From Cardinalis cardinalis (taxonomy: Eukaryota > Chordata > Aves > Passeriformes > Cardinalidae): a stretch of DNA of 64,000 bases. Positions within the stretch are counted from its first letter, which is position 1; each line of letters opens with the position of its first letter. A program made the translations under genes and the position numbers. The notes below the pieces were generated by a model. It did not search any database. It saw nothing but the letters and a program-made list of their open reading frames with translations, and was not told where the DNA came from. This document shows positions 12,841-24,600 of the stretch, in pieces. Location of the stretch: contig JACDOX010000051.1 of assembly GCA_014549065.1 (NCBI GenBank), forward strand, positions 957,224 to 1,021,223. The letters are read 5' to 3'.

Positions 12841-15800
12841 GGATGAGGAGGCAGCCCATGGTTCTTCAGCCTCCATCCTGCCACTTCCAGGTGCATTTAT
12901 TCCTTTTTTTCCTGCTGGAGGTGTTTGCCTCTGGGCTGTGGCGTGGCTGCTCCTCCTCAGCATCTCCAGCCCAGAGTTTCAGGACAAACCTTGGATGTCA
13001 CACGCTGCCCATGCAAGGGGCCAGTCCTTCTCCTCATTTAATCCTCCTCCCATCCTTCCAGGCACACAGCACATCTGAATTCTGTCACTGCCATGGTGTT
13101 ACACCATGAACTGTACAGGTAGAGCTCACCTGGGCTCAGACCCGAGTTCTGCAGCTGAGGGAACACCCCCATTCCCTGGATGAACACCTCAGAAGCTGTG
13201 GACAGCGCTGTCCTCTCCAGCAGCTCCATTTGTGACCAGTTTTGCAGCTCTGTGGGTCTTGAATATCCTGGAGAAAACAGGGATCACCAGGAGGGAAAAC
13301 ATAAAGGGGTGGGCTGGGTGATGTGATAGAGCTTTTGTCTCTCTGACATCATTTATGGATTGCTATTTAGAGGATAATACAGGGAATAATGTCTTGGACT
13401 CGTGGTTAGAGAATTTTGTGCTTTATAAATGGTGAGAATATTTAAAATACACCTGGGTTATCCTGGCAGGGGTGAACTGGAAGCATTCACACACACACAG
13501 AAGGGACGCCTGGGGCAGGTACAGGCTAAATGCTCCCTGAGGAGGGGCCACACATTGTCACCTCACAGCAGGGAACAGGGAGAGACCCCAAAACATTGGG
13601 GTTGAGCTGGTGTGGTGCTGAGTGCCCCCAGCACCCCAGCACAGGAAGATCTGGGGGAGCTGAACTTGGAGCCAAGCAGGAGGGTGCTGGAGGCCTGGGC
13701 AGGCACAAGTGCACCCCCAGCTCTGCCTTTCCTGCCTGCCCAGTGAAGGAAAACATTTCCCACATCTCCTTTCCCTGTTTTCCTGTTTACTGGGATCCCA
13801 AAAAGGGTGCTTGGCCTCCCTAGCAGCTGCCAGGCTGTCTCCTCCACACTTCTCCTCGAGGAATTTCACAAATAGGTGGCTGAGGCAGGCTGGGATCCTG
13901 CCTGGGGAGCCAGCAGTGTTGGGCTTGTTGTCTGTACCTGCTGATTTCTTGTGTGTGTGTGTTTGGGGAGGTTGCTTTGGTTTGGATGGTGGCTTTTTGA
14001 TTTTTTTTTACACTGCTTAAAAATAAACTCCAATCTGCTGCAAAAGTTGGCATCTCACTCCCACTGGTTGGGTGCTGACACATACCTCTAGATGGGTTTT
14101 GAATTGAGGAATCTGGGGAGTAGGAGGCAGGTTTGGATCAGGCAGAAGAGCCCAGGTTTGGTTTGTGGGTGCTGGAGGGGCCACCCCACTCTGCCCAGCA
14201 TACAGAGAATGTCCTTGTCCTTTGGGACAGCAGGGACCTGCCACGCCAGGCCTCTGGGGGCTGGCTGCAGGTGTCACCTGCAGGGATCTGGGGCAGACTG
14301 TGACTGCTGATCTGCAGGAGCAGGAACTGAAATCAGCCTCCAAAGCTCTGTGAGTGCCAGGTCAGAGCACGTTTCACAGGTTGGAGCCAAGGGAAGGAAA
14401 CCTTGAGCCTTCATGGGATGGCAGAGATCAGCACAGGCTGTCCCACGGGCTGAGGAGGAGCCCATGGATGCATTCAAGGCACAAATGTGGCAGGAATGAG
14501 TGATCTGGGCTTGCTCTGACCCTCTCAGTGTGACTGGCTGTGGAGATGAAGCAGTGGCACGACCTTGTCCTGCTTCTCTGGCAGACATCTGCAGCCTGTG
14601 GAGGGCACAGGCCACCTGTGGGATGTGTTTGGGTCAGGGTAGGACACCTGCAGTTTCACACAAGGGAAGGGCTCCTGGGGGAAATTTTGGGGCCCCCCGA
14701 CATCCAAAGCATCCTGCAGCAGGCCCTGAGCCAGGTTCTCACACCCCCTCGGTGTCCTGGGCTGGAGAAAGGGTGGCAGTGACATGCTGGCCACCCTCTG
14801 CCACCCACACAGCACGGCCTGGTGGCACTGGGACAGCTTGGCTGGCAACTGCCAGCTCCTGTGCTCCTTGGCCTGGAATCTCTGGACAGGCAGCTTTGGC
14901 CAAGCTCAGCACCAACAGCCACAGGCACTGGGGTGGCACCAGCACCCCAAAACCCAGGGCAGGAGGGCAGGAGGGGCTGGAGGCAGCCAGCTGCTGCCCC
15001 TCATGGCTCTCAGGAGGGCTCCACAAGGCAGCCTGGCACGGGAATGGGAATGCTGAGCGTGGCCGGGTCTGTGCAGCTCGAGGGGCAGCAGGGGACAGAG
15101 GCTGACACCCCACACCAGGACCAGGCTCAACACAACCCCGACTGATGTGCTGACAGGGGGACAGGGATGGCAACAAAGGAAATGACTGAATCAAATCATG
15201 CCAATCTGAGCACTGCTGAGAGCTCGTGGGGCAGTGTTTGTGAACAAACCCCTCACATCAGGAGCAGCCTGGGCTGGGCATTGTCCCACGGAGCACGGGG
15301 AGGATTCTGCAGTAGCGAGAGATGCTGTGTTAACAGCTACAAAACACAAACCCTTCCACCTGTCTTTAAGGGGGCAGTTAAATGTGAGCAACAACAAAAG
15401 GCTCCTCTGTGCCATCCCACCTCGGTGCAGGCTGGACAGGCTGTCTGTCCCCTGACACATTCCATACGTGGCCCTGGGAAGGAGTGCCAGCCACCAGGAC
15501 AATAAATGCCAAATGTCACAGTGCTCCTGAGATGGAGACACTTGCCCAATGGAAACTGGCCTGGAGCCAAGCTCATTTAGCATAAGCCATCAAACAGTCA
15601 TGAATTAATTGTAATCTTTGACAGGTGCAGCAGGAATACTTTTGGAGAGGCTGCTGTTTGCCCTGGGTGCATCTGGAGATCTGTGCCCACAGCGACAGCA
15701 GGGAAATGTTGTCACACACTGTGCAAAGCCACCAAACAAACAGAGGTTTCTAGGAAGTGACTTGCATGCTTGAATGGCCTTCTAGCAAGGCATTTGTGGT

Positions 15801-16639
15801 GCTTCTAAATATATATTTGTATACAGTTACCACTTCTAGAGCCCCCATCCTTTGCTGGGCTGCACCTCAGCCACCATCAGTGGCATCCTGCTGGGGGAAC
15901 TGAGCAAAGTGACTTCAGGTGATGTAGGGAGCCAAGGATGAACCCAGCCCTGGTGCTCAGATGGGAGCTTTAACCACAGAACTCCTTCCACAGAAGGAGT
16001 TTGCTGAATCCTTTGCTGAATGTGTCAGCTGCAAATGCAGCACTGAAACTCTGCTCTTTCAGGCAGATTTATGGATGGCACACACAGGAATTGTAAACCC
16101 CAGCGGCAGCAAGATGCAGGAGGTTTAAGTTAATGTTATTGCTGTACATGTCCAAGCAAATGTCTGCACATTGTATTTCTGCTCTTCCAGCCATTTACAG
16201 AGTTCTTTTACCCAGCTCCTCCCGCAGAGGTGTTCAGGGATGGTTTTGGAGAACTGGTGCCTGTGCACAGGCTGCTGATCAACTTTGGCAGGCAGATCTG
16301 AGTTGGGTTGGTTCAGTGCTCGTTGGGAAAGCCCTGAGGGTATCACCAGTGGCCACTCACAGGACATTCTCTGCAATGAGCAGTGTTTGTGTGGCCGCCC
16401 TGGGAAACACGGACAGTGGCTGGTGGGCAGGGATGGCTGAGCCTGGTGGTGGTGGCGCAGCTACCCCAGCAGGGGTTTGCACTGCAGAGCTCACTGAGCT
16501 CAGCAGAGGGTGGAGTGTCACCACCTGGGCCCTGGTGCTGTCACTGCACACAGCACAGAGACCCTTCCCCACCCAGACCCCGCTGCAGGCACAGCTCAGC
16601 CAAGATCAGAGGGAAGGGCTGCTGGGATTGTGCAGGAGC
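12841..16639. other. Unique, increasingly GC-rich non-coding sequence
   Basis: The first part is ordinary; 13,500-15,150 is GC-rich with many overlapping open frames on both strands (up to 201 codons at 14,500-15,105), none with a recognisable domain or convincing splice structure. It contains short (CA)n at about 13,491-13,499, a (GT)n run at about 13,951-13,962 and a 17-nt near-perfect palindrome, CATGGTGT-T-ACACCATG, at 13,092-13,108. No gene called. Confidence 0.5.
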
Positions 16640-16857
16640 AATCAGGGGCAGCATTTCCAGCAGCCAGGGAGGGATCCTGCCCTTGTCCCCAGCGCTGGAG
16701 GCACCTCTGGGCTGCTGTGCCCAGCTCCGGATCCTCAGCACAGCAGGGCCAGGAGCTCCTGGAGCTGGGGAAGGGCTGGAGCATCTCAGGGAAGGCTGAG
16801 GGAGCTGGGGCTGCTCAGCCTGGAGAGGAGCCCCAGGGAGAGGGGCCTCAGCTCTGG
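16640..16857 (+). mobile_element. CR1 LINE fragment (3' ORF2 region), truncated both ends
   Basis: The segment follows the known CR1 order: a GCATTTCCAGCAG stretch, GATCCTGCCC, GTGCCCAGCTCCGGATCCTCAGCAC, then GGGCTGGAGCA, GGCTGAGGGAGCTGGG and CAGCCTGGAGA-type motifs. In complete CR1 elements this is the end of the ORF2 (endonuclease/reverse transcriptase) reading frame entering the 3' UTR. The frame here is broken and cannot encode a working enzyme. The copy stops abruptly at about 16,857, where a decamer minisatellite begins; the expected CR1 3' UTR and octamer tail are missing. This makes it the likely founding substrate or insertion point of the minisatellite. Confidence 0.75.
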
Positions 16858-17190
16858 GGGTCCCTGGGTGTCCTTGGATGTCCCTGGGTGTCTTTGGACG
16901 TCCCTGGGGGTTCCTGGGGATCCTTGAGCATCCCTGGGTGTCCCTGAGTGTCCTTGGACATCCCTGGGAGTTCCTGGGTGTCCCTGTCTATCCCTGTGTC
17001 TCTCTGTCTGTCCCTGTGTCCCTCTGTGCGTCCCTGTGTCCCCCTGTCTGTCCCTGTGTCCCCCTGTGTGTGCCTGTGCTCCCCTGTCTGTCTCTGTCTG
17101 TCCCTGGGTGTCCCTGTGCCCCCCTGTCTGTCCCTGGGTGTCCCCATGTCCCCCTGTCTGTCCCTGTGTCCCCCTGTCTGTCCCTGTGTG
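16858..17190. repeat. Decamer/20-mer minisatellite (TCCCTGTGTC / CCCCTGTCTG)
   Basis: A 10-bp periodicity (TCCCTGNGTG or TCCCTGTGTC alternating with CCCCTGTCTG) runs for about 33 units with essentially no insertion or deletion, often as 20-bp dimers. The 5' half uses TCCCTGGGTG/TCCTTGGATG variants and the 3' half TCCCTGTGTC/CCCCTGTCTG, showing a variant gradient. The minus strand carries regularly spaced GGG and GGGGG runs, so G-quadruplex formation is plausible. Multi-frame openness here generates the largest spurious open frames of the window (17,036-17,998 on plus, 16,988-17,704 on minus). Probably a polymorphic VNTR. Confidence 0.95.
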
Positions 17191-17420
17191 CAGGGGTCAG
17201 AGCAGGCCCAGCTATGTCCCAGGCCCAGCCATGGCCCCCGAGCCCCGGGCAGGGCCTGATCCCAGCCCAGTCTGTGTCTGTGTCCCCCTGTCTGTCCCTG
17301 TGTCCCCCTGTCTGTCCCAGTCTGTCCCTGTGTCTGTGTCCCCCTGTCTGTCCCTGTGTGCAGAGGTCAGAGTAGGCCCAGCCGTGGCCCCAGAGCCCCG
17401 GGCAGGGCTGATCCCAGCAA
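17191..17420. repeat. 170-bp offset tandem segment duplication with second decamer block
   Basis: The unit starting TGTGTGCAGGGGTCAG (about 17,185) and running through a GAGCCCCGGGCAGGG core to CTGATCCCAGC (about 17,266) recurs from about 17,355 (TGTGTGCAGAGGTCAG) to 17,418. The second copy lacks about 17 bp. Between them, 17,271-17,360 is another stretch of the decamer repeat. Decamer array plus unique spacer thus amplified together as a larger unit. Confidence 0.85.
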
Positions 17421-17520
17421 TTCCCCTCAGAGGAGGCAGAGCGGCTGCCCTGGGCAGGGCCAGCCCTGAGCAGGGCCCAGAGGGGCTCTGGGGGCTCACG
17501 GCAGAGCAGGCTGGGCCCTG

Positions 17521-17622
17521 CTGTGCCCCGAGCTCGGGGATGGAGCAGGAGGTGCCACGAGGGACCCTCTGCTGTGCCCTGAGCTCGGGGATGGAGCAGG
17601 AGGTGCCACCAGGGACCCTCTG
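17521..17622. repeat. 51-bp tandem duplication, two copies
   Basis: Copies at 17,521-17,571 and 17,572-17,622, both beginning CTGTGCCC and containing GAGCTCGGGGATGGAGCAGG, differ at only a few bases. They lie in the GC-rich sequence next to the decamer minisatellite and add a third local repeat period. Because 51 is divisible by 3, any frame across it would repeat 17 residues, but no gene is supported. Confidence 0.92.
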
Positions 17623-20600
17623 TGGTCCCTCCAGCCATCCTGGGATTCTCTGTGTTCAGGGAAGCTGGTGCTGCCCTCAAAGGGAATTCAGTCCCCAAAG
17701 GCACCTCAGGGCTGCTTCCTCAGAGCCAGAGCTGGAGGAGAAGGGGAGCCTTGGCAGGATTTTCCTGGGAGCAGAGACATCTGCCCAGGGCTGCAGGGAG
17801 GGCACAGGGCGTGCAAGGAGAAGGAGCAGCAGCAGCAGGGACAGAATAAAGAGCACCCAGGCACTGCCAGGGAAAAAGGAGCCTTGTCAACAGCTCTGCC
17901 ACCGGATCCCCAGCCTGAGCCACGGGAAACTGAAGCCCTATTTCCACTGGGCTCAGACTGATGACTGGAAAAATGTTTCTCTGTTTACAGGAATCTGAAA
18001 CCTTGTAATTCTCCTCTGCTCTCTCTCTCTGCCCAGCAGCCAATGGACAGTGGGCACACTGGGAAAGGAGGGTTGATTCCAACTCGAAACCTCTGTAATT
18101 TAATAACAAAAACAGCTTAGGAACAATAGGAACCACAGCACCAAGATAAAATATTTTAAAAGTCCAGGGCTAGAAAAGTTTGGGCAAAGTGCCCAAATCA
18201 GAGATGAAATAGAGATGCTGGGGTGTCCTGGGACCAGAACCAAGAGGACAAACACCTGAGCCCAGCAGGGCAGCAGCACCTGCAGAGCAGACCAGAGCTG
18301 GGTGAGCTCTGGTAGGAACTGTTTGCTCTCCTGCAGCTCTTAAATTTCAGCACCAGAATCTCCTGATCCTGAAATTCTGTTGATTTTAAAAGCTGGGCTA
18401 TGAGAAGCATGTGGCTGCTCCCAAAATGTCGGGTCCTGCTGGTGCAAGGCTGTGTGCACACCCCGTGGTGAACACAGGCAGTGAAAAGTTCAGGTATTTT
18501 TAGAAGAAAAGTCATCTGAAATGCAGTCTGTATCCCAGAAAAATCCTGATACTGCAGAAAAAAATAGGCCTCTCCTTGTCTTTACTAATTCATTTCCCAG
18601 GTCACGGTTGATTTTCTCAGGCTGGGCTCTTGCCTCCTTTCTCAGTTCTTGGGTTTTATTTCCAGGGAGGTTGTTGCATCTCCACTAGAGAAAAATTCCT
18701 AAAATTGCCATATCAATCAGAGGAACAGCTTGTCCTTCTGTTTCAGTGTTCATGGGGTAGAATAGAAATTATCAGGAAAACAGGAGGAGGATGTTTGGAG
18801 AGATGTTTGCTTTCTCCAAGTCCCTCTTGCAATTTCTGTGCTGTCCATTAATTCACTGAGCTTTGAGTTCAGGTAAAGCAGGAGCTGGATTCCAAATTTG
18901 GATGCAGGAATTTTCTCCAAACCAGCAAAATCCGGGTGACCCCTGCCCAAAGCTCCTGGGGTGTTCCAGGCACTTGTGTCAGCACCAGCAGACAGCCCCC
19001 AGTGCAGGAACAAAGCTCAGAAGGCTGCACCTTGCTGCACCTGCTTTTTCCTTATGTTTTCCCCCTTTTTGGAATCCTACTGTGAATTATTTTGTAGGTT
19101 AATGCTGAAAGATTCAGCTGCATTAACTCCTTGTTGCCTGTGTGAAAGTGGCAGCTGGGAGAGGCACCAGCAATTTTAGCACCCAAAGGTCAAGGTGGAA
19201 ATGGGAAGGGCTGAAGGTTCAGGCAGCTCAGCAGGAATTTACCTTCCTCAGACTTTCTCTTATTCGAAAATCAGCAGTGTTAAATCCATAGTATTAATTG
19301 GGGACTGTGAGTGTTTGAACACTAGAGATGCATTATTTACCAGCAGAAAATTCTGGCAGGTCTGAAAATTCCCTGAGATCCTAAGTGAAGCAGGAACCTT
19401 TTGAATTATTCAGAGCCTGGATAGACAGCAATCATTGCTGCTGTTGTAACGAGTTTATTATTTTAAATTATTATTTTCTGCTACTCTCTTGTGCACACTC
19501 ATGCCTTTTTAATGCCTTCTATCTTTCTTTTCCCCTCTTACATTCAGCAAAGACTTACAAACTTTCACAGGGGTGAGTTTTGCAAGTTTCCCCCCCCCCC
19601 CCCCACTCATTCTGACACTTTGCTCCTGGGGGGGTAGTTGGTTTTATTGGTTTTCATGGAATATTTTATCCACACCTGACTTGAGCAATTCCTGATGGTT
19701 GCCATGGGCAAAGTACCAAGAAAGGCCATGCCCCTGCCCTTCCAGAGGAAGGAGCTGCCCCTTTTCAACTCAGTTTTGTATTCTGAGGCACAAGTTTTCT
19801 TCTGGGAGATTTTTCTTTCTTCTTCCCCTTTAAATCTTGTAAATAGGCTCCTCTGCTTCTTGGGTAATTACAGTTATTTTTGGAGCAGCGAATTCTCGTT
19901 AAGGCAGAAAGTATTTACAGCAAAAGGCTGTAAAGGCAGGTGGAGCATTCCTGCACGAGGGGGAGTGGGGTGGGGTGGCTCTGCTGTCCCCCTGGCACAC
20001 AAGGAGCCACCTGAGCCAGGTGGGACATGAGGCTGTGCGTGCAGGGAGCTGTCAGAGAGCCACACTGCCCTGACCTCTGCCTCAAGGACAGTCAGTTAAG
20101 GAGGGCAGGGAGCAGGGAGTGGCCAGGGGCACCTTGGGCAATGTGTGACCTGCGCTGGCTTATCTGGTGCTGTCCTGGTGCCAGGGGAGCAGAGCCGAGA
20201 GCCAGCGTGTCCCCAGGCAGGTGAAAAGGACAAACAGTCCTTCCAGGTAACCCATGGCTCTCTCCAAAAATTGGGATCTCTTTATCCCTCCTATAAGCCT
20301 GAGCTCCCTCCCAGCCCCAGGAACAGATTTGCCCTGGTCCTGCTTTTGTGCAGAGAGATCCCTCCATAATCTCTCCTCTCCATTTTCCTGCCTTTAAAAA
20401 GTGAATTTGACAGTGGGAAGCACTGCTGTTGTGATAGCCTGCAGACTGGACTCCTGAAAGAAAAAAAAAAAAACCCATTGTCATTAGAGAAGAGCTGAGG
20501 GAGCAGTGTTTGGATTGAGTTGGATCAGTCTGGGTGATAGGATTCAGCATTCAGGGCTGAGCTGGGGCTCAGCCTCTCGTTTTGCAGCCATCCAGTCCCA

Positions 20601-20743
20601 CGAGCTGTTCCCCTGAGAATCCAGCTGTGGGTACCAGACACCTTATCAGAACTGCCACAGCCCCCCAGGAGCTGCTGCATTTTCTGCTGAATCTCTCAGA
20701 GAAATGCTTTTAAGATCAATTCTGCATCTGAACTTTTTCCAGA
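17623..20743. other. Unique non-coding sequence with homopolymers
   Basis: No gene or repeat family recognised. It contains a C15 homopolymer at 19,590-19,604 and an A13 run at 20,461-20,473. Open frames up to about 150 codons overlap on opposite strands and show no family resemblance. Confidence 0.5.
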
Positions 20744-21020
20744 AATCACAGAATAATTTAGGTTGGAAGGGATCTCTGGAGGTCACCTTGTCCAACCTCC
20801 TCTTCAAAGCAGGGTCAGCTTCAAAGTTGGTCAGGTTTCTCAGGGCCTTGCCCAGTAGAGTTTTGAATATCCCCAAAGATGGAGATGGAACAGGATCTCT
20901 GAACAGTGCAAACACTCTCATGATTTATTTTCCTATGTCCCATCTGAATTGTCCTTGCTACAGCTCATGGCTGTTGCCTCTCCTCTCTTTTCTGTGCATC
21001 TCTGAGAGGAGACAGCTCTG
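20744..21020 (-). mobile_element. CR1 LINE 3' fragment, minus strand
   Basis: The plus strand reads ATCACAGAATAATTTAGGTTGGAAGGGAT, the complement of the CR1 3' end. It continues with CTCTGGAGGTCACCTTGTCCAACCTCCT, CAAAGCAGGGTCAGCT, TCAGGGCCTTGCCCAGTAGAGTTTTGAATAT and a GATGGAGA motif, in the standard antisense order. The 5' end fades near 21,020 in diverged sequence (CTCTGAGAGGAG). Its TCTGGAGGTCA type differs from the copies at 25.7 and 40.1 kb, suggesting another CR1 subfamily and an older insertion. Confidence 0.85.
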
Positions 21021-24000
21021 GATTTTCACTTAGGTTGTGAAAGACTGAATCAAACACCTCCAGAGTTTCTGATGATGCTCAAACCCCTCAGTCCCTCCCC
21101 ATGGCTGTGTGTCCCTGCTCCCCAGTGCCTCAGTGCTCCTCTGCTCCACTCTCTCCTGCTCATCAGGCTCTTCCCTCTCCTGAGGAGCCCCAAAATGCCC
21201 CAAGTGCTGAGGAGAGAAGGACAATCCCATTTTTGGCTGGCTATGCTCTTGTTAAAACCCAAAAGCTTACTCCTCACTGCTGCGAGGGCACAAGTGAATT
21301 TCTGTTTATCTCAGTACCCATCAGGATGCCAGGCCTTCTTCTCTGTTCCCCAGGCAGACCCCAAGCTGCTGAAATTATCCTTTGCCAGACTGGGATGGGA
21401 CTGTGGGCTCAGCTCTGCATGGCCAAAATACCTTGGAAATTCCCTTTTGAGAGCTCAGCTCCAGGGGCTGCACGTGACAGTCACATCCCCTGCTCAGGCC
21501 AGGAGATTGTTCCCCAGTGCCCGTAAAGAGTGTGGAGATATCAGTCCCAGGAGAAAAAATGGGAGTAAAAACCCAAGGCTGGAGTCAGGCAGGCTGTGCT
21601 GCTGTGTCAGACCAAGGGGCTGCCATCCCCTCAGATGTGCCAGCAAAGCTGAAAGTGTAATTGCTCCTTATCTCAGCTCTGTCACAATATTTGTGGTTCC
21701 TCTGAGTGCAGGGGAAGGAGATGATGCTGCTGGCAGAGCAAAGATAGGAAGGTGACAAAGGGACTGCAGCTGCCTTGGGGATAGGAACCTGCAGGCAAGG
21801 AAAACTCCAACCTTTGCCTCTGAAATACGGAAAAGCCAGAACAGAAGGCTTCAGCAGTTCCATGAGAGGGCTCTTATGCATCCCAGGTATTTGCAGGTCC
21901 TGCTTTTTCCCACATGAGAGATTTGAAGAGGCTTTTCAAGAGCACAGATGGGGGTGAAGCTCAGTCCCACTGATTTTTATTTTTTGAAGGGCACATAATT
22001 CCCTTGAGCATCTTTGGAAAACAGTGTTAAATAAATCAATCTTGCTTGAGAATTGAGGAGAATGAAGGACTGTTGTGGGTAGAAGGATGTACTCTTGAAT
22101 TGCACCAAAATTGGTCATTTTGCTGAAGTTTCTCAGGTAGACTTGGAGTGGAAGGGCTCCATTTGTGTGTCTGGAGCAGCAGCTTCAGTTCCCTTTGCTG
22201 GGCTGTGGCTTGCTTTGGGATTTCAGCATATTTGGGATGCTGGGAAGAGGAGGCAGCTCAGGGCAGTGTTTTATGTAAGGTAGCACTCTGCACTATTTTA
22301 AATTTTTTATGATATGTTCCAGTATTTTAATAAAACGAGACACACTCTTCCTTTTTTTTTACAGCAGCAGCAAAATCTACTCTGGGGCTGCCCTGCTGGA
22401 CAGCTTGTGGCAGGATTATAAAAAAGAGTTTATTCTGGGGCTATATTTAAATGCTACACGTGGGTGGAGGCTGCAGAGTTGTCTCATGGGTCACATCCAG
22501 GGTGCAGAGCACCCTTTGCTCAGCTTTCTCCTCCAGATGCTGGCTGTCAATAGCATGGAGCTTATTTTTCCCTTTTTAAAAAAAAATAAATATCACAAAA
22601 GTGGGGTCTGTAGCTGTATCAGCCTCTTGGTAGAAGGTTTACCTGGATCATAAGGAATGTTTAATCTCAGGAATGAGACTGTGCCTCACATGTGGGCATT
22701 GACATTTCCTTCTCATTGCTTCTGCCTCCAAATAAACCCCACTTCTATGTTTGGGACATTTCCCCCCAATTCTCTCTTCATTTTCTCTCCATAAAGTAAA
22801 TCTAGATATATTTACAGACCTGATTCTCCAGGGTTTTCAAGTCCAAAGTCGTTTTGTGAGAGTTAAAATAAACGTGTGCCCCCTTTAATCATGAGAGCTG
22901 AAATAATCATGTGTAAACTTCATAAAAGTTAGCAAGAACTTGCTCAGGTTTGAGAGTTTAACTGTGGTTAAGTGGGTTTTATCAGATTTTCCTGAATGAT
23001 TCACCTCTGGGATAAAAATAAACCTGGAGTCACTTCGGGTAATTTACAAAGGAAGGGAAGCAGAGTTTGGAGTCAGAGCATCTTCTCCTGCACAGCCCTG
23101 ATAATTCTGTGTGAACAGAATCTGGAGAAAAGCAACAAGGAGCAAAATTTGGCAGATTCATGGGTGTTACTCTGTATTTTCACTGTAGCAGCTGATGATA
23201 AGAATTTACCCAGCAGGCTTTTAAAAAATTCAATAATGATAAAAAAAAAAAAAAGCAAAAACAAACCCTCATCAGTGTAGGGAGGGACAGGGAAAAAAAA
23301 ATACCTCAAGACAAGATAAGTCATTAGAGATGCAAGGAAACACTGCTGTTGTCTCCAGGCAAAATCTATGGGAACAGGGAGCCATAAATCCAGGATTCAT
23401 TGCTCCCTCTGCTCATTAGCTGTGTGAAACTGTGACTAAGCTTGAAGGTTAGTTGGTGCAGCTCAGGATTATTGTCCTGACTGCTCTGAATCAGGCTGCC
23501 ATGATTCACACACACTGCCTGCCCTGCCAGGGGCCAGCTTTCCAGATTTCCATGGGGTTTTTTTCCACGAAGATTCTGCAGCCTTGTGTGTCTTCTGCAC
23601 CCTTGTGTGTTCTTCTGGCTCCATTAATTTCTGCCTGGACAAAAGGAAAATCATTTGAGTGGATCTCTTGTTTACGAAAGAAATTGAATTTGTTCTCTAG
23701 ACTAGACTGGGAGTGTAAGAGGCAGAGATGGGAAGGATACGAGCCCAGTGGACATTTTTATTCTAACAATGAAAATATACAATCTGTCTCAGCAAAATAC
23801 AGCTGCTGAGCAAATTAACTTGTGTTGAATGCTTATTGGGGACCCACAGCTCATTCTTTTGTTCTTCCTGTTCAGCAAATGTGTTTTTCTGACTGAGAAA
23901 TAATAGACTGGGGCTCTGTGGAGCCTTTCATCAGAGGATCTCCAAGCACTTGGCAAGCATCAGTGGTTTGCTGGGGAGAGACCAAACCTTGCAGCATATC

Positions 24001-24520
24001 CAGTACCTGAGAGCAAGGTGGAAAGTCCACTGCAACTGCTGCAGAGTGTTCAGAGACCAGGGGATGTCCTCTGAGGGGATTTCTGCTGGCAAAATCCAGA
24101 TATTTCTATTTTCACTTGTGGCAACATTAAGAGAATATAACAATGAGGTTCTGATTTATTTCTTTTTTCCAAGCTAAGGTGCATGTGGCCACCAAAGAGA
24201 TAGATAATTCCAGTGTCTGTGAGGCCTGGCTCCCATCCAGGGCTTTGTTCCCCTTTCCCCATGGAGAGCAGCCCATCCCACCAACCAGCTGGGAATTTCC
24301 CTGACACATGGGCATTCCCTGGGTAACCTGAGATGGCAAATGGTGCTGAGCCATCCAGGAGGGTCAGCAGTGAGTGCCTCACATTGTGCCAAAAGGCTTT
24401 GAGCTGCAGCCCCTCCATGCTCTGACCACTCCACAGGCACCAGGAGTCAACCAGGAGAGCCCTGGAGCTCTGCTAGGGCCTGGAGCACCCTCCAGTCAGG
24501 TCCAGAGTTCGAGCAGAGCC
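21021..24520. other. Unique non-coding sequence, long chance frame
   Basis: A 227-codon plus frame (21,072-21,755) begins at the edge of the CR1. It overlaps other open frames, has no recognisable domain, and its composition is Leu/Ser/Pro/Arg-rich as expected from GC-rich non-coding DNA. A run TCAGACCAAGGGGCTGCC near 21,608 weakly recalls an ancient reptile/bird repeat. A14 at 23,241-23,254. No gene called. Confidence 0.45.
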
Positions 24521-24600
24521 AATTTTCTCATGTCTTCCTCATTTGTCTCATGTCTTCCTCATTTTTCTCATATCTTCCTCATTTTTCTCGTGTCTTCCTG
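24521..24600. repeat. 20-bp pyrimidine-rich tandem repeat, four copies
   Basis: Four contiguous 20-bp units, 24,521-24,540, 24,541-24,560, 24,561-24,580 and 24,581-24,600, follow the pattern ATTTTTCTCATGTCTTCCTC with one to three substitutions each and no indels. The tract is strongly T/C-rich on the plus strand. Confidence 0.93.

Noticed and set aside
14500..15105. 201-codon plus frame
   Set aside because: Several overlapping frames on both strands in a GC-rich interval; no domain, so chance is the best explanation.
16133..16927. 264-codon plus frame
   Set aside because: It runs through a CR1 fragment into the decamer array, has no domain, and overlaps other open frames on both strands.
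21072..21755. 227-codon plus frame
   Set aside because: It starts at the edge of a CR1 copy, sits in GC-rich DNA with other open frames, and shows no recognisable motif or exon structure.
24050..24418. 122-codon minus frame that looks partly protein-like
   Set aside because: No splice sites or family resemblance, and similar frames are expected by chance in 64 kb.
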